Assembly: GCA_041946865.1 (NCBI GenBank)
Contig: JBHGBF010000209.1
Location: 1-9,923 of the forward strand
Direction: 5' to 3'
From: RPQK01 sp041946865
Lineage (GTDB): Bacteria > Acidobacteriota > UBA6911 > RPQK01
DNA: 9,923 bases
The notes beneath the pieces were generated by a model, which searched no databases, was not told the origin of the DNA, and saw only the letters and a list, made by a program, of their open reading frames with translations. Numbering within the stretch: position 1 is the stretch's first letter; every line of letters starts with the position of its first letter. A program made the position numbers and the translations under genes. Below, one piece after another: positions 1 to 5,672 of this stretch.

Positions 1-3
1 GCA

Positions 4-56
4 TGATGAACTCCAAAAGCGCCTGCCGCTTCGCTCGCAGAAAACTGAGCGGTTAC
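4..56 (+). repeat. Left copy of 53-bp terminal inverted repeat (IS-end-like)
   Basis: This segment is the exact reverse complement of 9871-9923; identity stops at position 57. Read outward from the unique DNA it begins 5'-GTAACCGCTCAG. A GTAA terminus is typical of IS66-family insertion sequences, so this is plausibly the first ~53 bp of an IS extending off the window. The family assignment is inference from four terminal bases. It could also be another dispersed repeat at which the assembly stopped. The operator and promoter of the arsR-hgcAB set start only a few bases inside the junction. Confidence 0.75.
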
Positions 57-62
57 CGTCGA

Positions 63-116
63 GTCGATTTTTCGCTTGACTCAAATCGACAATCTTCTAT
101 ACGATATGCATCGATT
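63..116 (+). promoter_or_regulatory. Promoter and candidate ArsR operator of arsR-hgcAB
   Basis: A sigma70-like promoter is visible: -35 TTGACT at 76-81, a 16-nt spacer and -10 TATACG at 98-103, predicting a start near 110. A perfect 8-bp inverted repeat, GTCGATTT (63-70) and AAATCGAC (83-90) with 12 nt between, straddles the -35 box. A third half-site, TCGATT (111-116), lies in inverted orientation to AATCGA (84-89) beyond the -10. Inverted repeats overlapping the promoter are the usual operators of ArsR/SmtB autorepressors, so this is the likely self-regulation site. Binding itself is inference. Confidence 0.6.
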
Positions 117-125
117 CTTGTCTAT

Positions 126-410
126 ATGAACGATCTGGACCCGGTCCTTTTTGCCAAGGCGCTGGCCGACGAGACGCGCCAGCAGATCATGAAGCTGTGC
201 TGCTGCCGCTGGCTCTCGGTGACGGAAATTGTCGAGCGGCTCAAGGTCACGCAGCCGACCGTTTCCCATCACCTGGCCATTCTGCGCCAGGCGAAACTGG
301 TTGATGTCCGGGAAGAGGGTAAGCATAGCTTCTACCGGCTGAACCAGGAGCGGATCACCGTCTGTTGCGGTCAGCTACGCACGAAGTTTGCAGCTGAAGA
401 GGATGAATAG
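126..410 (+). CDS. ArsR/SmtB-family winged-helix transcriptional regulator
   Basis: A 94-residue DNA-binding repressor of the ArsR/SmtB type, a normal length for the family. The early helix ALADETRQQIMKL matches the family pattern. The helix-turn-helix covers about residues 31-56 (VTEIVERLKVTQPTVSHHLAIL), followed by the wing DVREEGKHSFYRL at about 60-72. The canonical ArsR metal motif CVCDL is absent; its place is taken by WLSVTEI. Instead there is a Cys triplet at residues 25-27 just before the recognition region and a C80-C81 pair near the C terminus. These could bind Hg, As or another soft metal, which is inference. The ATG at 126 was chosen because an upstream in-frame start would place the promoter inside the gene. 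No Shine-Dalgarno site is visible. The stop lies 2 nt before hgcA, so the regulator almost certainly controls and is co-transcribed with hgcAB. ArsR-like genes next to hgcAB are known in other methylators. Confidence 0.9.
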   Translation: MNDLDPVLFAKALADETRQQIMKLCCCRWLSVTEIVERLKVTQPTVSHHLAILRQAKLVDVREEGKHSFYRLNQERITVCCGQLRTKFAAEEDE

Positions 411-412
411 CC

Positions 413-1408
413 GTGAAACAAATCATTTCTATCGCGACGAAACCGAAAATTTTTCCTGTCTCCTCGCGGCTCACGGCGGCCGATCGCTGGGACCACTTCC
501 TGATCCGGATCGGGCACAAACGCAGCTCACACTGCGTGGCGCCCGGCCTTTACGCGCTTGGGCGCCCCTCGCCGGAATCTCCCGTCTTCGTGACGGCGAA
601 CTACCCGCTCAGCTTCGACGCGCTCCGCTCGGCGCTTGCCGGGATTGACGCTTATATCCTGGTGCTGGACACCCACGGGATCAACGTCTGGTGTGCGGCT
701 GGAAAGGGGACCTTCTCGACGGATGAAATCGTGCTCCGGGTCTACCAGACTCAGCTGAAAGAGGTCGTCACTCATCGTCGGCTGATCCTGCCCCAGTTGG
801 GCGCTCCCGGCGTTGCAGCGCATGTGGTCAGGAAGCGGACGGGCTTTCTCGTGGAATACGGGCCGATCCGGGCAGCCGATCTGCCGGAGTACCTGAAAAC
901 TCACGAGGCCACTCCGGACATGCGGCAGGTGCGATTCCCGCTCCGTGACCGGCTGGTTCTGATTCCGGTAGAGGTCAGGAACTATTTGCTGCCGATGATC
1001 GCAGCCGCTGTCATCCTTTATCTGGTGGGGGGCTGGATCTCGGCGTTGGCCGCGATCACCTGCGTGCTGGCCGGATCCGTTTTGTTTCCGCTCTCGCTTC
1101 CCTGGCTGCCGACCCACAACTTCAGCACGAAGGGGTTTTTTCTCGGTGGCCTGGCTGCACTTCCCTTCGCCTTGTATACGCTCCAGGGGCCAACGAATGG
1201 GCCGTGGTGGCGACAGGCCGGGCAGGCCGCGGAGTTTCTCCTGGCAATGCCGGCCGTGACCGCTTTTGTGGCGCTTAATTTCACCGGCGCCACGACTTTC
1301 ACATCCCGGACCGGGGTCCGCCGTGAGATCTTCGCTTACGTTCCGATCATGGCCGTGACCTTCCTGACGGGGGCGCTGCTCGCTATCGTGTTTGCCTTCG
1401 TGCGCTGA
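413..1408 (+). CDS. hgcA: HgcA, corrinoid membrane protein for mercury methylation
   Basis: Corrinoid-dependent methyltransferase-like protein that methylates Hg(II) together with HgcB, at the inner face of the cytoplasmic membrane. At 331 residues it matches the usual HgcA length. The N-terminal corrinoid-binding domain (about 1-180) holds the diagnostic cap-helix motif GINVWCAAGKGTF at 89-101. Cys94 aligns with the family's Co-ligand Cys (Cys93 in the Desulfovibrio/Pseudodesulfovibrio ND132 protein). The C-terminal half has five membrane segments at about 190-206, 209-229, 241-257, 273-291 and 308-329. The conserved NFTGATTFTSRTGVRRE stretch (289-305), typical of HgcA, lies between the last two. 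The motif distinguishes it from the CdhD/CFeSP gamma subunit, which is soluble. The start is GTG at 413, preceded by AAGAGGA at 397-403 inside the end of arsR, which suggests translational coupling. No frame damage or missing key residue is seen. Methylation activity is inferred from motifs. Confidence 0.95.
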   Translation: MKQIISIATKPKIFPVSSRLTAADRWDHFLIRIGHKRSSHCVAPGLYALGRPSPESPVFVTANYPLSFDALRSALAGIDAYILVLDTHGINVWCAAGKGTFSTDEIVLRVYQTQLKEVVTHRRLILPQLGAPGVAAHVVRKRTGFLVEYGPIRAADLPEYLKTHEATPDMRQVRFPLRDRLVLIPVEVRNYLLPMIAAAVILYLVGGWISALAAITCVLAGSVLFPLSLPWLPTHNFSTKGFFLGGLAALPFALYTLQGPTNGPWWRQAGQAAEFLLAMPAVTAFVALNFTGATTFTSRTGVRREIFAYVPIMAVTFLTGALLAIVFAFVR

Positions 1409-1424
1409 CTGGAGGAATTGGACC

Positions 1425-1697
1425 ATGTGGAACGCTTACTCGGAGAACACCCTGACCTATGACCCGGACCTTTGCAGCGGCTGTGGGGTCTGCGTAACCG
1501 TGTGTCCTCACGCTGTTTTCAGCATGAACGGCCGCAAAGCCGTATTGTCGCATCCGCAGGCTTGCATGGAATGCGGGGCCTGCCGGCTCAACTGTATCGC
1601 GGGGGCTATGACCGTCGAAAGCGGCGTCGGGTGCGCGACCGCCATGATCCACGCGGCTCTTATGCGCCGGAAGGAGGTCAGCTGCGGCTGCTCGTGA
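1425..1697 (+). CDS. hgcB: HgcB, 2[4Fe-4S] ferredoxin for mercury methylation
   Basis: Small ferredoxin, 90 residues, that supplies low-potential electrons to reduce the HgcA corrinoid and may pass Hg(II) to it. Two CxxCxxCxxxC motifs bind the [4Fe-4S] clusters: C17/C20/C23/C27 (CSGCGVCVTVCP) and C47/C50/C53/C57 (CMECGACRLNC). Downstream is the HgcB-specific GVGC Cys (C70; the ND132 equivalent is Cys73). The C-terminal thiol pair is present as C87-x-C89 (SCGCS end) rather than the adjacent Cys-Cys of ND132. These extra Cys residues separate HgcB from ordinary ferredoxins. The ATG at 1425 has GGAGG at 1411-1415, 9 nt upstream, and lies 16 nt after the hgcA stop. An in-frame ATG further upstream lies inside hgcA and lacks this spacing. 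The hgcA-hgcB adjacency confirms the call. Confidence 0.95.
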   Translation: MWNAYSENTLTYDPDLCSGCGVCVTVCPHAVFSMNGRKAVLSHPQACMECGACRLNCIAGAMTVESGVGCATAMIHAALMRRKEVSCGCS

Positions 1698-1701
1698 AAC
1701 A

Positions 1702-1852
1702 ATGGACCGGTTTTCTCCCACGCCTGCCACCCGTCCGACGCTTTACTTCATTGGTGTTACCACCGCCGGCTCGATGATCATGCGGGGTGTTTCCAGCGTG
1801 GATGGAACACTTGGGGCTGGCTGTCTCCGACATCAGGGGCGTTGACTTTTAG
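1702..1852 (+). pseudogene. Truncated, frameshifted N-terminal remnant of a shikimate dehydrogenase-like gene
   Basis: Starting from ATG 1702, the frame reads TRPTLYFIGVTTAGSMIMR and then loses sense. Removing one G from the GGGG run at 1784-1787 restores VFPAWMEHLGLAVSDIRGVDF, ending at a TAG at 1850-1852. The joined string resembles, from memory, the N terminus of a bacterial shikimate/quinate dehydrogenase-like family (YFIGVTT...IMRVFPxW...LGL...GxDF). Such proteins are several hundred residues long, and nothing recognisable follows the TAG, so this is a fragment of about 45 codons. It begins 4 nt after the hgcB stop, so it may once have been the next gene of the unit or the scar of a rearrangement. 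The family call is moderate. That the two frames belong together is well supported by the single-base fix. Confidence 0.55.
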
Positions 1853-1878
1853 TCGAGCCGGGGAGTACGCCCTCTCGA
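1852..1878 (+). other. Possible hairpin after the hgcAB unit
   Basis: GTCGAG (1852-1857) and CTCGAC (1873-1878) can pair, with inner GGG/CCC pairing. No T-run follows, so it is a weak candidate for a transcription end or a 3' stabilising hairpin, not a clear intrinsic terminator. Confidence 0.25.
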
Positions 1879-1913
1879 CAATGAGGGGGTAGAATCTTCT
1901 TACGGGTATATGC

Positions 1914-2297
1914 ATGCAAACGAACGAAATCCCTCAACAGCAATGGGTGCGCTTTTTTGATGACTTCAGCAGGCAACACGCCGGGTGGGTTGTGACGCTG
2001 GAGGTGATCGGCCGGGAAATAGGCGATCAGAATGAAGTCAATAATTTGCCCCTCGTAGGCCTCAGCGCCGATATAAAAGGCACGGAACCGCGCATCGAGA
2101 TCATCGCGGGTCGGAGGACTACTTCCCACGTGACCCGGATTATCAACAGGCCCAAGCGCGTGTGGGTGAAGGAGCCGGGAGAGACGATCGAAATCGAGTC
2201 GGAAGACGAGACCAAAACGCTGCTGAGCTTCGAGCAGGTCCAGCCGGGGGAAAGCGAGCGCCAGCTGACCGGCCAGACTGGGAAAGGCAGGGGCTAG
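1914..2297 (+). CDS. DUF5335 family protein
   Basis: A soluble 127-residue protein of unknown function. It matches the DUF5335 pattern: an N-terminal IPQQQWVRFFDDFSRQHAGW segment (about 6-25), VTLEVIGREIG, then a strand-rich middle (LPLVGLSADI, RIEIIAGRR) with HVTRIINRPKRVWV (about 71-84), and a final IEIESEDETKTLLSF. The length suits the family. There is no signal peptide or membrane segment, and the last ~15 residues are hydrophilic and low in complexity. The ATG at 1914 has only a weak purine stretch upstream. It is on the same strand as hgcAB but 216 nt beyond hgcB, with a dead gene between them, so membership of the same transcript is doubtful. The family name is recognised from sequence pattern; no biochemical role is known to me. 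Confidence 0.75.
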   Translation: MQTNEIPQQQWVRFFDDFSRQHAGWVVTLEVIGREIGDQNEVNNLPLVGLSADIKGTEPRIEIIAGRRTTSHVTRIINRPKRVWVKEPGETIEIESEDETKTLLSFEQVQPGESERQLTGQTGKGRG

Positions 2298-2345
2298 GGT
2301 CGCGGCGACCACGAGACCGAGTCGAGCGATCCGGTTTATGATCTG

Positions 2346-3050
2346 ATGATGGGGGAAGTCAGATCGCGGACCGCGGAATTGACGTCCCAGGTGTTGGGCG
2401 GCCTACTGGTAGCCCACTTCGTCTATGTAGCCGTCCGAGGGGTGGCGACGGGACATCCGGAAAACTGTTTCTGGCTGTCTCATCTCGCGACCCTGGTCGG
2501 GGGCATCGGAATATTGCTCGCCAGCCCGCTTCTAGTGTCCGTCGCGCTCGTCTGTCTGCTCGAAGGGCACCTGGTGTGGGTCAGCGATGTCGTGAGCAAG
2601 TGGGTGATCGGATATCGCTGGCTGGGCATCACATCTTATCTGGACAGAGCGACGTGGGCGGACTGGCTGCAGACCGTCAACCACTTCATCACGGTCCCCG
2701 CGCTTCTGTTCGTTGCCGTGACGCGAACCGGCGTCAGACGCGGCGCGTGGAGGGGCGCCGCCCTGCTGTACGGTTTCTTGCTGATCATCAGCGCAACCCT
2801 TCTCCCGGCTCAACCCAATATCAACAGCGCCTACCGCCTTTGGGAAGGACTTGACGAAACGCCTCTCGCCCGGTTAAATGCGCTCCCGGTTCCTCTGTAT
2901 CTGCTGGCCCTGACAGTCCTCAATACGCTCATCAGTTTCTGGCCCTCCAACTGGGTGCTGTCGTTTCTTCTTGCAGAACCGCGTTTGGAGCACAGCCGTT
3001 CCTCCCGGCATCAAATTGCGATCGTCAGCGACAGGCCAAAGTCCTTGTGA
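2346..3050 (+). CDS. Multi-pass membrane protein of unknown function
   Basis: A 234-residue integral membrane protein. Hydrophobic segments are visible at about 14-30, 44-60, 61-79, 113-127, 138-154 and 180-198. Polar landmarks include WLSH (43-46), HLVW (75-78), the NHFITVPAL stretch (112-120) and a loop with QPNIN (156-160). The pattern of a membrane H and W, a histidine-containing helix and an NIN loop recalls a family of uncharacterised bacterial membrane proteins, but I cannot name it. The ATG at 2346 is followed directly by a second ATG at 2349, and no strong Shine-Dalgarno site marks either. It starts 48 nt after the DUF5335 gene on the same strand, so the two could be co-transcribed. 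The C-terminal tail is basic and probably cytoplasmic. Confidence 0.65.
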   Translation: MMGEVRSRTAELTSQVLGGLLVAHFVYVAVRGVATGHPENCFWLSHLATLVGGIGILLASPLLVSVALVCLLEGHLVWVSDVVSKWVIGYRWLGITSYLDRATWADWLQTVNHFITVPALLFVAVTRTGVRRGAWRGAALLYGFLLIISATLLPAQPNINSAYRLWEGLDETPLARLNALPVPLYLLALTVLNTLISFWPSNWVLSFLLAEPRLEHSRSSRHQIAIVSDRPKSL

Positions 3051-3137
3051 CACAGCGTGCGTTGCCGGACGGGAGTTCATAAGCTCGGATCAGACTCCAA
3101 CTGTCTTCGAACCCGGCCCTGTGATATCGTTCAGCGC

Positions 3138-3983
3138 ATGATCAACAACCTATCGCGACGCTCATTTCTCGTTTCAGTGGCGGCCGCGCCTCTGCTGGTT
3201 CGAGCGGCGACGGCCAAAAGCAAGATCCCGGTCGGACTGGAATTGTTCTCTGTCAGGGACGAGCTGGGACGGGACCTGATGGGAACGGTCCGCTCGGTAG
3301 CCAGGCTCGGCTACGAAGGAGTGGAGTTTTTCGCTCCATACTTCGCCTGGACGCCGGATTATGCCAAAGAAGTCCGCAAGCTCCTGGATGACCTGGGAAT
3401 CAAGTGCTTTTCGACCCACAACAGCGCCAATTCTTTCTCCCCGGACAACATCGCGAAGGCGATTGAGCTGAACAACATCATCGGCAGCAAGATCATCGTG
3501 ATGGCCAGCGCCGGCAGAGTGACCGGATTGAGCGGCTGGAACGAGGTGGCCGATCAACTGAATTTCGGAGCCGAAAAGGCCAAGGCGGCCGGTCTTCTGG
3601 TGGGCTTTCACAACCACCAGGCGGAATTCCGTCCCGTCGAAGGTGAGTTGCCGATCAAAGTCCTGGCCAAGAACACCGGATCGAACGTGGTCCTCCAACT
3701 CGATGTCGGCACCTGTGTCGAAGCGGGATACGATCCGGTCAAGTGGATCGAAGAGAATCCAGGACGGATCGTCTCGATTCACTTGAAAGACTGGTCGGCG
3801 GAGCCGGGCAAGGGTTACAGGGTCTTGTTCGGGGAAGGCTCTGCGCCTTGGGCGAAAATCTTCGAGACCGCCGAGCGCGTGGGCGGCGTCCAGTACTACC
3901 TTATCGAGCAGGAAGGGGGCGCCTACCCGCCGCTCGAAACTGTGGAACGCTGCCTGGCGAACTACAAGAAGATGCGCAGCTAA
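3138..3983 (+). CDS. Tat-exported sugar phosphate isomerase/epimerase-like TIM barrel protein
   Basis: A xylose-isomerase-like TIM barrel (AP endonuclease 2 / IolE superfamily), 281 residues. From ATG 3138 it opens with a twin-arginine signal, NNLSRRSFLVSVAAAPLL (3-20), so export to the periplasm is likely. The barrel starts at GLELFSVRDELGRD (33-46). Likely divalent-metal residues lie in FHNHQAEF (157-164), QLDVGTC (187-193, Asp189), SIHLKDW (213-219, His215) and IEQEG (256-260, Glu257), at the usual places for metal-dependent isomerases and epimerases. The final EQ-P-ETVERCLANYKKM helix is typical. Tat-tagged members are abundant in Acidobacteria and Planctomycetes; their substrates are mostly unknown. 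The longer in-frame start at 3057 would bury the Tat signal at residue 33 and is rejected. No neighbour defines its substrate. Confidence 0.85.
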   Translation: MINNLSRRSFLVSVAAAPLLVRAATAKSKIPVGLELFSVRDELGRDLMGTVRSVARLGYEGVEFFAPYFAWTPDYAKEVRKLLDDLGIKCFSTHNSANSFSPDNIAKAIELNNIIGSKIIVMASAGRVTGLSGWNEVADQLNFGAEKAKAAGLLVGFHNHQAEFRPVEGELPIKVLAKNTGSNVVLQLDVGTCVEAGYDPVKWIEENPGRIVSIHLKDWSAEPGKGYRVLFGEGSAPWAKIFETAERVGGVQYYLIEQEGGAYPPLETVERCLANYKKMRS

Positions 3984-4271
3984 GGCGGCTGCCCGCAAAA
4001 GGAGACCACGCCGTTCGGGCGTCGAAGCCCCGGACAGCGGTCAAAAGGGATTTCTCGCAACTGGGAGTCGGCGCCCAAGCGTGCTGCCGACCGGCGGGCG
4101 TGACCTGGCGCCGACTCCCAGTTACGGGAAATCCGGGTCTGGCACCGGCGATAACGAGAAATCCCCGCCTTTCATGGTAGCCGGACTCTCCGGACATCCG
4201 GCCGCAAGAAGCAGAGGGGAGCGCCATCGCGGCACGACAGACGACGTCGCAAGGGACTCACGGGCCGACCG
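3984..4271. other. Intergenic region between convergent genes
   Basis: These 288 bases separate the plus-strand TIM barrel gene from the minus-strand hypothetical gene. A small hairpin, ACGCC/GGCGT (4008-4022, loop GTTCG), sits 24 nt past the TIM barrel stop without a T-run. The rest is dominated by the REP-like inverted repeat listed separately. Open frames here lack homology and good starts. Confidence 0.6.
4047..4165. repeat. REP-like inverted repeat with a third partial copy
   Basis: The left arm (4048-4075) and right arm (4107-4134) are 28-bp reverse complements with 2 mismatches and 31 bp between them. The innermost 17 bp (AACTGGGAGTCGGCGCC and its complement) pair perfectly. An 11-bp piece, CGAGAAATCCC (4155-4165), repeats the outer arm sequence (reverse complement of 4047-4057). 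The transcript would fold into a long hairpin on either strand. Its position between two converging genes fits a REP/BIME-type or miniature mobile repeat, or a bidirectional 3' end. Its copy number in the genome is unknown. Confidence 0.6.
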
Positions 4272-4697
4272 CTACGGATCGCCGACAGTGGATACGTGCG
4301 GCACTGCCGGCGTTTCCGAGAAGACAGAATCGGTGGAAGCCGAAAGCACATCGGTTTTCAGCCGGTCGGGAAGCCTGCTGATGAGTATGCTCTTGCCGTT
4401 TTCGAACACGAGTCCGTCGTTGTCAAAAACATCAAGGCTCCAGAAATTCCACCATCGGCGCGGTTTGGTGAGGAAAGCGAAACGGGCGACTGCCTCTTCT
4501 CCCACTCCAAGCTGGGCCTGCAGTGATGTGGGGATGTCCCGAAGCACCAGCTGAACGCCTTCTCTCAGGCAGACCGCGACATCCGGTTGGTCGGCCGAAA
4601 CGAAACCCAGGCTCCCGGTATAGAAGCGATGAGTCACCAGCCTTTCTCCTTCAACGGCTTCGCGGCTCTTTAAAGTTTCGAGAGAGTAGTTGCACAT
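4272..4697 (-). CDS. Conserved hypothetical protein (MCNYSL N terminus)
   Basis: A 141-residue cytosolic protein with no signal or membrane segment. It starts MCNYSLETLKSREAVEGERL and continues with VTHRFYTGSLGFVS and DVAVCLREGVQLVL (39-52), then VARFAFL (70-76) and a C-terminal strand pair, DGLVFENGKSILISRL (94-109). This layout recalls a small family of uncharacterised bacterial proteins that begin MCNYS and carry a conserved AVCL segment; the function is unknown and no catalytic motif is evident. The last ~30 residues are Ser/Thr/Val-rich and probably disordered. The start is firm: AAAGGAGG (4703-4710 on the complement) lies 5 nt from the ATG, and a promoter is visible upstream. It is transcribed as its own unit. 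Confidence 0.75.
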   Translation of the reverse strand: MCNYSLETLKSREAVEGERLVTHRFYTGSLGFVSADQPDVAVCLREGVQLVLRDIPTSLQAQLGVGEEAVARFAFLTKPRRWWNFWSLDVFDNDGLVFENGKSILISRLPDRLKTDVLSASTDSVFSETPAVPHVSTVGDP

Positions 4698-4725
4698 GGC
4701 AACCTCCTTTGACTATTTACAGGTA

Positions 4726-4754
4726 GGTATATAAGACCATCCTATTATCGTCAA
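4726..4754 (-). promoter_or_regulatory. Sigma70-like promoter for the MCNYSL gene
   Basis: On the minus strand, -35 TTGACG (complement of 4749-4754), a 17-nt spacer and -10 TATACC (complement of 4726-4731; an overlapping TATATA is also possible) point at the 4697 start. This gives a leader of about 20 nt carrying the strong Shine-Dalgarno site AAAGGAGG at 4703-4710. The local DNA is AT-rich compared with the surroundings. Confidence 0.55.
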
Positions 4755-4835
4755 TTCGGCAAAACAAGCGGCGCGCCAAGTCCGGTGACTGCCGTTTCGT
4801 TTCGACAGGCGGCTGGACAGACTGAGGAGAGACGC

Positions 4836-5672
4836 TCAGCTGAATCCCATCAGGGCAAAACAGGCAGCCCCGCCTGCCCACAGGAACCCCACAGGGATGG
4901 CGAGAAGGTAGTCGAAGACCGAGGTGAACACGAGGCCGAGGAAAATGATGAAGGCGTAAGGACGGATCGCTTCGAGCTTCGCCTGGGATTTCTCGGACAA
5001 GAGGCCGGACAGAATCCAGGAGCCGTCCAGCGGAGGCATCGGAATCAGGTTGAAGCAGGCGAGGATCAAGCTCGTGATGGTCAGCTGCTTCAGGAACGCT
5101 ATAACTGGTGCGATCCAGGCGGGAAGCCCGTTTCCGGCCAGCGAGATGGACGCGGACGGCATGGCCAGGTCGAGGGACTGGGCGCTGGGGCTCAGGATCC
5201 GCACGTGGACCATCACCAGGAGAAGAACAACCGCCGCGCCAAGCATCACCACGAGATTTGCCGCCGGGCCTGCAAATGATACGAGCATGTGATCCCGCCT
5301 GCGGTCTGCGAACTTCTCCGGAGTCACAGGCACCGGCTTTGCCCAGCCGAAGACCAGATCGGACTGTCTCCAAAGAAGCAGCCCCGGCAAGAGGAGAGAA
5401 CCGAAGAGGTCGAGGTGAGCGATGGGGTTCAAGGTCAGGCGTCCCTGTTGCGCCGCCGTATCGTCACCCAGCTTGAATGCCGTGAAGGCGTGAGCCCATT
5501 CGTGGACGGCAAACAGCAGGATGAGAATCGCCACCGACCAGGTCACGGAGGCCCATCGAGAGGGTTCGTAACTGTTCCTTGCCAGGTTCAACAGCGGCTC
5601 GCTCTGTTCCTTCATCCCCAGCCGGGAGGCCTGCAGGAACTGTTCCGCGGCCTGGTGAGCGCTGACCTTCAT
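4836..5672 (-). CDS. Site-2 protease family (M50) membrane metalloprotease
   Basis: Intramembrane zinc metalloprotease of the S2P/M50 type, 278 residues in this frame. The zinc motif HEWAH is at 57-61 within a membrane helix (LILLFAVHEWAHAFTAFKLG). It is followed by GRLTLNPIAHLDLFGSLLLP (77-96), FGWAKPVPV (108-116), and the second catalytic motif NLIPMPPLDG (208-217), whose Asp216 completes the zinc site. Further helices lie at about 130-157 and 237-275. The protease domain is complete. The first ~35 residues (HQAAEQFLQASRLGMKEQSEPLLNLA) look like the second half of a TPR unit, not a true N terminus. The ATG at 5672 lacks a Shine-Dalgarno site, and TPR sequence continues upstream in another frame. 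The protein was therefore probably longer (TPR plus protease), and this start may be an artefact. The substrate is unknown. Confidence 0.8.
   Translation of the reverse strand: MKVSAHQAAEQFLQASRLGMKEQSEPLLNLARNSYEPSRWASVTWSVAILILLFAVHEWAHAFTAFKLGDDTAAQQGRLTLNPIAHLDLFGSLLLPGLLLWRQSDLVFGWAKPVPVTPEKFADRRRDHMLVSFAGPAANLVVMLGAAVVLLLVMVHVRILSPSAQSLDLAMPSASISLAGNGLPAWIAPVIAFLKQLTITSLILACFNLIPMPPLDGSWILSGLLSEKSQAKLEAIRPYAFIIFLGLVFTSVFDYLLAIPVGFLWAGGAACFALMGFS

Noticed and set aside
3..410. Longer start for the ArsR gene at position 3
   Set aside because: It would run through the flanking repeat and place the -35/-10 promoter and operator inside the gene; the ATG at 126 gives the standard ArsR N terminus.
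527..1426. Long open frame on the minus strand opposite hgcA
   Set aside because: It is the antisense shadow of hgcA, rich in Arg/Pro/Gly/Gln with no domain; hgcA on the plus strand is certain.
2027..2215. Minus-strand small ORF opposite the DUF5335 gene
   Set aside because: No ribosome-binding site and no domain; the plus-strand frame has a recognisable family pattern.
3057..3137. Extended N terminus of the TIM barrel gene
   Set aside because: The added 27 residues are not family-like and would displace the Tat signal from the N terminus.
3174..3998. Long minus-strand frame opposite the TIM barrel gene
   Set aside because: Antisense shadow in high-GC DNA with no recognisable motif; the plus-strand gene has a Tat signal and a metal site.
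4047..4165. CRISPR array
   Set aside because: The repeats are inverted, not direct, and there is no regular spacer pattern.
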